Of a stretch of DNA of 64,000 nt, positions 56,819 to 64,000 are shown one piece after another. The first letter of the stretch is position 1, and every line of letters starts with the position of its first letter. The DNA comes from Hirudo medicinalis (taxonomy: Eukaryota > Annelida > Clitellata > Hirudinida > Hirudinidae): positions 89,121 to 153,120 of the forward strand of contig MPNW01000136.1 in the NCBI GenBank assembly GCA_011800805.1, in the 5' to 3' direction. The translations under genes were made by a program, and so were the position numbers. The notes under the pieces were generated by a model, which was not told the DNA's origin, ran no database searches, and saw nothing but the letters and a program-made list of their open reading frames with translations.

Positions 56819-59028
56819 ACTATTGATTAAGATGCTGCTCTCAAAGGAATGCGACAAGAAAAACAACAGTTTATTTACACTTGTATTTCTTTCACCTTCT
56901 CGTCTTCGTTGAACATTTAATTGTTGCGCACTCAGCCAAGTTTCGGTGTTTCGTAGGCAAATAACCAGTCGAATAGGAATGAGAGACAGTCGTAAATATG
57001 TTTAATTGTCATTCAGAATAACCGAACACAAACACTTTCATCACCATCCTCAAAGCCATGAGGTCATCGTCATCATCTTCGTCGTAATCATCACCACCAT
57101 CATCATCGTCGTCGTCGTCGTCGTCGTCCTCATCATGAGTTGCATTTGAACAATGATGCTTAAAATGTAAAAAAAAACACGACTACTGCATCCCCTCTTA
57201 TCAACGTTCTTTGTTCTTGGAGGAAAATAAAGAAAACTCAAAGAATAGCAACACTGAGGAGGTTAGGATGAAGAAAGTACAATTGAAATCAGCGAAAGGA
57301 TGCTCTTTTATCGAACAGCACATCCGCCGAAGATGTTCACAAATCCAGTGTTTCTCAGTTTTACGCAGATCAATAGATGTACAGTTGATCTCTGAATGCG
57401 CAAGAAAACGTGATATTGACTGAAAAGAATAGAGGGAAAATAGCGGAACAATTCTCGCAAGAATTGCCTGAGATAAGGCGAAGGTATTTTTATCGAATGA
57501 GGACTGTGTGAACCGTGGGTGATTGTTTTCTTTTTGAAGAACAAACGAGGTGCATGGAATCGTGGAATTTGAAAACCCCAGTCGTTGACATCAATCAAAA
57601 GTATTTTGACCACACAGCGGGGTTGATAGAGTTGCGTTAATAGGGTGGGAACGTAACGACGTCATATTGATGTACTGCCTTAAAAATTCATTCATAAGAA
57701 TGCTTTTTCTTCAGAAATGGCGAATCCTGCCTAAACCCATGTGAATGCCAGATTAATTTTTAATTATCAATTCTTTCAAATGCTTGATTATTTTAGTAAC
57801 TATAATTATATTGTAATTACCAACAAATTAGTTTCCATTTGATTCCATAAATACTGATTTAGAAGTTTAATTTTATTTTCGAAAAAAGAAAAGTTATGTA
57901 CGGAGTTTTTGTTGGTTACTTTCATCAATTTTTTTTCATGCATTTTCATGGCAAGCACATTAATAACTTTGAAATGTAACTTCTTGTAAAAGTAATGTGT
58001 AAAATAAAGTTTAATCATCCTGTTAATTGCCTCCTTATCTGTAAATTTCTTTATTTTATTTTTCTTCTTGAAAATTCAATTTTCTTGGGTTCAACTTGTG
58101 GTTCAAATGCACGTGAAATACTCAGGATTGCATTACAATAACACGATTCAACTAAACACAACTTTTGTACAATTTGGCGGCAGTCATATTAAACAGTTCG
58201 AAACGAAATATCGCACCAGGATTAATGAGGCCGAGGAGTAAGTACTCAATTCCCAAGTACCGGAGGGTTCGTGTGAATCATTCAATGATTCCAAAACTTA
58301 AATAAATGTTTCAACAGATTTGCAAATTTAAAATATTAAATTAAATTTAATAATTAATAAATTTAATAATTAAATTTAATTTAAAATGTTTGGCTTTCAT
58401 ATTTTGTTACGTGAGTAGATTGATCATCTTTCGTGAGATATTTTAACAAAAACTTAAATTCAAGTGTTTCATGCACTTAAATTGAATAAAACCAAATAAC
58501 TTAATAACATATTCGTTAAAAATAGATAACACCACGTACAAGGTAGTGAACATACGACATCAATGTTCATTTCATTTACCGTCCTGCATCGCATAAGAAG
58601 CGGGAGATAAAAGGCTCTGAAACGTCTGAGACTTTCGCCACTCAAGGTGTCAGCACGAGCTGCTGGCTCAAACCCCGTCATGGGAACCTCTTCCTAGTCA
58701 TCAAGTCAAGCAATGGACATAACATCTACAAATGCGTCTTTGTACGTGAATTTGATCCACCTTGTCACAAGCATAAAGCCATTTCTTTTCAACGTCTTGT
58801 TTTATGTTAATTCCTAACAAGCAATAAAATAAATTTATTTTAAAACAAAATTTTAGTAAAATTTTAAAACATTGTCAACTTAAAGTTATTGGAAGCAATA
58901 AACGGTTTCGGCATTGCAACATTGCATATTAAACATACATTTTGTACTGAAACAACCAGCCAACTATCAAACTAGCATCAAAACTTTCCATTTATTGTAC
59001 AAAAATTTGCAATAACATTTTGAAAATA
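56819..59028. other. Spacer between two orphan genes
   Basis: It holds a CAT/CGT trinucleotide tract at 57060-57136 and otherwise AT-rich unique sequence. At 58600-58685 ggctcaaaccccgtcatgg resembles a Pol III B box, but no A box supports a tRNA or SINE. Confidence 0.4.
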
Positions 59029-62000
59029 ATGAATGTGTGTAAACTTAAAAGCATGCAAGATAGTTTATTTGAGTTCATTCTCATCAACTTTCCAGAAATA
59101 TTTTACGACAAAGTCAAAGGTTTGCATTTCATAAATTTTAAATGTGGTTCAAATTGTATGGCGCCATATGCACAATTTTATAAGCGCTTAACCATTGTTT
59201 ATAGTACCTATTTCCAATGGTAATGAAAGCCACGCTGCGAACCAAACACATTAAGGATGCCATTTTGTAATGTTAAGCCAAATAATATAATCGATCAAAA
59301 CATCCATGTGAAGAGCCCTAATAAGATGAAAGTTATGGGCACCTCAATCTTCCGACCTTAGTTAACTCTCGTGGAGTTGAACCGGCAGACGTCCAATTGG
59401 AATTTGGGCTCTGGTGACCCCCATAAATTCCTTAACTTTGGCATATGAATTAAATGATGTTTGAATATAACTACTTATTAAAACATGCTTGCTATCGCGT
59501 TTCTGCAGGTGTTTCTATTTCAAGAAAAAAATTACTTCCACCTGGTCTGTTTGAAAAAATTCTTCACAAAAGCAAAGAATTCAGATGGGTGATCCATCGA
59601 AATCATTTGCTCCATCTGTTGTCCTACAGAGATGTTCTCCAATGGAAGAACATTAACTTACTTTTGCATACAAAACATGAAATTCTTTCGGATGATGGCA
59701 TCTTTGGTCTGATGAATCAAGTGACGTCCCCTATAAAAGCACTTTCCATTGTCGTGGATAATCTGTCAGAGGAAGGCATGACAAATCTTTGTAAAATGGG
59801 ATCCATGATCGAAAGTTTGGAGCTTACTTATAGAACAAGGTTAGATTCACAAATAATAATATTTTCAAGTAATCATAATTAAACCTGAAAATTTAGAACT
59901 GCAGACTTATTGAATGCTCCATTTCCGAAGCTCAGGAAATTATACTTGAAAATGCAAATGGGACGACTTATGCTTAAAGATGATCCTCCACGCTTGGAAT
60001 TGAATTTATCACGATTTTCTGACACATTGGAAGAGTTGAAGTTGGAAAATGAGATTCTCACTGATTCGATCGTTAAGTCTTTGAAAAGTCTAAAAAAACT
60101 GAAGGTCTTGTCTCTCCCATTTACCATTATAAATTGTGAATGTGTCTTTCTTGATACATTGAGTTCAATGACTCAACTAAGGTAAATAATTAATTGCCTT
60201 GAAATTACCAATTAATACTGACTTTAATAAGGCCTGATCCTGATTCTAGAACGTTGGATTTAAGAGATTTTGTGACACATAGCTGGACCTTATGCGGAGA
60301 CTTTCAGCACAATTTGCCTGTGGTGTTGACCATGTTGGCGAACTTAGAGAATTGTGATGTGTCTTCGCAATACTTGATTAAGTGAGTATTTGGAATAATT
60401 TTGTAACATATTTCTTATTTATTGAACTTACTTTATGTGTTTGTTTATTTGATGAAGTAACGAATGCAATAGCAAAATTATGAAGTGCAAAAAATGGAAA
60501 AGATTCGGAGCACTCCCTGCAAATGTTAATAAATATTCGGAAACATGTTTCCCAACTTGTGACGAAGTAGTCGAAGTAAAACCATTTATAGACGAAGTTT
60601 GAATTTTTGTGTTTCAGAACCACATGACCGAAAATATGCGGACATTGTTTGAATTATCTAAATTACTTTTAATCATGTCAGATTTTTGTCTTGCATAAAG
60701 AATCAATTCTACCTGCTTGTGAGGTTTACAATGTAGAAACACATGATAACTTCGATTTGATGGAAGCACTGATGAAAGATATTCCTGATATTCCCATCGA
60801 ACAAACAGCGAGACTTGAAATTGTAAGTAAATAAAAATGTATTGGCACAACATATACGTGCATTATATTTAAAACAAGATGGAGTAGTTTGGTCGGCAAA
60901 CTTTATTGAATGCGATCCTCTCTCTGCTATTAATTTCCTTTTCCAAAGAGTGATCATATTGTTAGATTTGACAACCCTCTCTCAGGAGAAATTTCAAGAT
61001 CAACACAAACTCTTTGGAAAAGCCAGTTAACTGAGAATGGAAGATCATATTCAGCATTGTTTACCAAAATATATTAATTTATTTGCGAATATATTAGCAA
61101 GTAGATTTTGCATATGGTGTCGAACCATCGCTAATTAATTAAAGTAATCGTATGGCTTTCGAATTATTATATTATAACTTAATTAAGAATGTTCCTTAAT
61201 TAAGAATGTATCTTAAAATATTCTGATCGAATTTATCGTTTCGATTCTCATCTCGTCAACAACGTTAACCTATTAAAAATTTTCCAGTGCTTGTTGGATG
61301 ATTTTACACGATTTGACGGAATGAGTAGGTACGTCTACAAAAGGATTCGTGTAAGTTGAAATAAATGAATACTAAACTAAATGATTTCTTTTTCAGATCG
61401 ATATTCACTTACTTAGACTATGATCGTTGCACGCAGGATTTTATTGGGTATGTCACAATGTTAACTTTTTGAGCAACAATTTTCAATTTATATATATTAT
61501 ATTTAATCATAGAAATATATTCCGATAATTTAATGATAAAAATGCATGAAATAGTAATATTGCTTTGTTCTAGGAAATTATTGAATGCTGTTGTGAGCTA
61601 CCATGACGACGGTTATCCTTGGCTGAAGGTAAGAATTCTTCAGTGTTTCACAAAAGTATTTGTCTGACTTAAGATATAACTTGTTTTTCAGGAATATATC
61701 AATTTCAGTACCTTTCCATTTGAGGATTTTGTGAGTAATCCTTCAAATAAAATAATTACTCACTTATAACCAACACTTATAAATACAACTTACAAGGACA
61801 TTACAAATAATATTTTTCAGATCACACGTCGTCGTGTTGCAAATATCGTGTGGGACATTCTCAAAAAGGACTTAAATAAAAAATTCAGCAAGAAAATACT
61901 ACAAAGTGTTTTCACATTTTCACTTGATTCCTTAATTCCCTACATTAACTTTTTTGATTTGCATGATGTTAGTTGACTTGATTAAAATTACGGCTTTAAA

Positions 62001-62168
62001 GTTAATTTCTTTCATTTCGTTGAGAGTTCAATTTTAATTACGCAGGTTTACAGTAGACATTTACAGACAAATCTGGTCGACGAAGACCTTTTAAATGCCA
62101 TGAAGAAGCTAGTGGAATATATTGCGGCAAAATCTAATGAAAAGAATTTCAGTTCAATAGCTTTTTAG
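59029..62168 (+). CDS. Unrecognised leucine-repeat-like protein, 517 residues
   Basis: Twelve exons read: 59029-59119, 59509-59839, 59897-60181, 60250-60381, 60458-60575, 60682-60822, 61288-61328, 61397-61447, 61574-61628, 61692-61730, 61821-61967 and 62046-62168. All phases agree and give 517 residues. The start is MNVCKLKSMQDSLFEFILIN. Residues about 100-235 show leucine-rich-repeat-like spacing (LRKLYLKMQMG, LEELKLENEILTD, LKVLSLPF). The C-terminal half is charged and helical-looking (RRRVANIVWDILKKDL, LLNAMKKLVEYI). No signal peptide or membrane helix is seen. The N-terminus (an F-box-like leucine-rich stretch before repeats) recalls substrate receptors of ubiquitin ligases such as ZYG11, but the similarity is only in layout. 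The call rests on splice-site quality and frame closure. Confidence 0.6.
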
Positions 62169-62939
62169 ATAACTGTTGTTGAGGATATTTTGTAAGAAAA
62201 AGACAGTAAATATTTCATAATCTGAATCAATCAATATTTTTGTTCGTGTTCATAATTGTGACTTTGACATTATTTTAAAACTAAATGTTAATTTTCATTA
62301 TGCTTCCCAACATTTATCAATTCTGTTTAGTTTTTAAAAACACGTCACCCCAACACCAAATTTCTAAAATTGCTTATAAGTGATATATGCAAGTAGTAGT
62401 AGTACTACGTAGTTCAAATCATCTCAGTCGCGAAAGGAACTTTAATCAAGTAAACTAAACCAAACTAGTAGCACTATGATTTTCTGATGCCTTCTAGAAG
62501 TTTTATTAACTCGATTTTGTTGTTTTTTTGAAGAAACTGGAAGATTTCCTAAAGTGAAGTTTTAGAAAATAAGTAAGTAATTAAGTAATGCAAGATGGAA
62601 TTTCATTCCAAGAGCAATACTAGCTCTGTTGGCATTTATTCTTCTACCAGAGGGAAGAAAATCATTAATTTAAATTTGTAGATTCATCCCTTACAATTGG
62701 GCGACCATTAGTTTACTGACAAAATCTATAATGCAGATGCTTATCAGAACCTATGTTGCAGTTTGCAGATTCACAAAAAAGCATTAAACTCTGTGAAAGT
62801 TTTTGAACCAAGAACCGTAGAGACTGGAAATTCCCAGAACAAATCAGTAAAAATATCAGAAAATACTTTTAATTTTGGTATCCAAATTTGTTCTTATTTT
62901 TGATAGTAAGATATTTTGGACAGTCCTAACAATAAGCTC

Positions 62940-63167
62940 AGGGTGTCCCTAAAAATTTAACATTACTTCATCACCAAATAATATATTGAACATTTGTAAT
63001 ATCTTCGGAACATTTTAAAATTACCATCTCACATAATTTTTTCTTGGAAATTTGTAAAATAAAACTTGTTAGGTTCATTATTAAGCCTATTAAGTTTCAT
63101 TTCTCTTCACCAAATATTCACTCCCATTGGGACATCTCAAATGATGTCATATTTTTAGGGACACCCT
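62940..63167. mobile_element. MITE with perfect 17-bp terminal inverted repeats
   Basis: The left end AGGGTGTCCCTAAAAAT (62940-62956) is the exact reverse complement of the right end (63151-63167). The 228-bp element is AT-rich and non-coding. AGGGTGTCCC-type ends are typical of some Tc1/mariner-class elements. No clear TA target duplication is visible at the present edges. Confidence 0.8.
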
Positions 63168-64000
63168 AATACTATAAACTATAAACTTCAAATATCCTGT
63201 TGGTAAAGTATTTTGACTGCAAGATATACTTGATTGGCTAAATCTATTTTAGACATTTTTTTGCTTGGACTTGTTTTCTGTTCCTTTACCAAAATGGGGT
63301 ATGGTTGTTGGGCATTATGAAGTACTACCTTATATTGCCCCACTTAAGTTATTGTGACCACAATTTTATGTTATATCTGATAAGATAATGTTCCCACAAT
63401 ACACTTTTATAGGTTTTTTTTTTATAGATATCACTTTTAAATTAACAACAGAGGGAATGGTGCTAAACTTCTCTAGCTGCCAATTCACTATAATCTCCGA
63501 ATGCAGCCCCTAGATCTAGTCTATATGAAACCACTAAGTACCTATTACGACCATACTTCAGAAAATGGTTGCGGGAACATCCTAGACATGTTCTCACATA
63601 GTTCCAGACAGCATCCCTTTTTGAAACTGCTTTCTTATAATCAGCTATTATGACTAATGCCATAAATGGCTTTAGCAAATCTGGCCTGTAAACAGATCTG
63701 TTTTTAATGAATTAGACTTTCTCATAGCAGAGGCAACAGATATCCTATGGATGTAACTTCTGCAGCTTCTAACTCTGCTGCCATGATTTGTGCAATTGCC
63801 AAGCCTAACTATTCCACAACCACTAGTCCTTCTGTCATCCCCAGTACATCATCCTTTCTCAGCCCTTCTGCCATCTTTAGTACATCTGTTCTCATCCTTT
63901 CTGAAGTCCTCAGTATATCTTCTTTCCCCAGCCCTTCTGATATCCCCAGGACATCTGCCATCTCCCAGCATTTTGTTGGCCCGCTCATCGTTTCACCAAA
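63168..64000. other. Repeat-like right edge with Ser/Pro/Thr-coding tandem units
   Basis: From 63813 to 63960, imperfect units of the type ccttctgccatccccagtac recur four to five times. The plus frame is open from about 63733 to the edge and reads as Ser/Thr/Pro-rich (TTTSPSVIPSTSSFLSPS). It may be an exon of a gene to the right, or a minisatellite. The remaining sequence from 63168 shows nothing recognisable. Confidence 0.35.

Noticed and set aside
58469..58681. Minus-strand frame starting MTGFEPAARADTLSG
   Set aside because: This GFEP-type start is typical of spurious frames over tRNA-like or rRNA-like sequence; no gene structure supports it.
60842..61030. 62-codon plus-strand frame within the leucine-repeat gene
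   Set aside because: No acceptor site precedes it, and the flanking exons 60682-60822 and 61288-61328 join in frame without it.
63463..63678. 71-codon minus-strand frame ending SELAAREV
   Set aside because: It hints at a transposon-derived sequence, but no reverse transcriptase or transposase motif is visible.

Overview
This is a eukaryotic nuclear window. Genes are split by GT-AG introns, mostly 55-500 bp, lie on both strands, and sit in AT-rich DNA loaded with microsatellites and minisatellites. The contents point to an arthropod, probably not an insect; a crustacean is possible. The clues are a truncated 5S rRNA copy of arthropod type, a CUB-trypsin protease of a kind known from crustaceans, and a small amidated-neuropeptide precursor. 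All gene calls come from hand translation and splice-site reading; the phases of every joined gene model close to whole codons.

Left part (1-15.6 kb): the 3' part of a gene for a single-pass membrane receptor (SUEL lectin, CUB-like domain, short Cys module, His/Gln-rich cytoplasmic tail; 1462-6795, +); a CUB-trypsin protease (9234-12100, +, first exon not found); an oddly divergent RPAC1/POLR1C (12515-14450, -); and a putative prepro-neuropeptide predicted to release FRGDL-amide peptides (15043-15522, -).

Middle (15.6-27 kb): a gene-poor, AT-rich stretch of tandem repeats. It holds an assembly gap and a truncated 5S rRNA gene embedded in a duplicated minisatellite.

Gene-dense block (27-49.4 kb): WDR4 (-) head to head with ONECUT (+); SLC12A8-like transporter (+) followed closely by the PP2A scaffold subunit A (+); NDUFA9 (-) tail to tail with PP2A and head to head with a 72-residue Cys-rich putative zinc protein (+).

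Right part (49.4-64 kb): repeat-rich spacer, a long single-exon gene for an unrecognised Ser-rich 717-residue protein (54665-56818, +), a twelve-exon gene for an unrecognised 517-residue leucine-repeat-like protein (59029-62168, +), and a MITE with perfect 17-bp inverted ends.

The genes are mostly unrelated housekeeping functions (tRNA m7G methylation, Pol I/III assembly, complex I, PP2A) beside developmental, secretory and orphan genes, so no operon-like functional unit is apparent. The best candidates for something undescribed are the FRGDL-amide precursor, the RPAC1 that has lost a hallmark motif, and the two orphan proteins.
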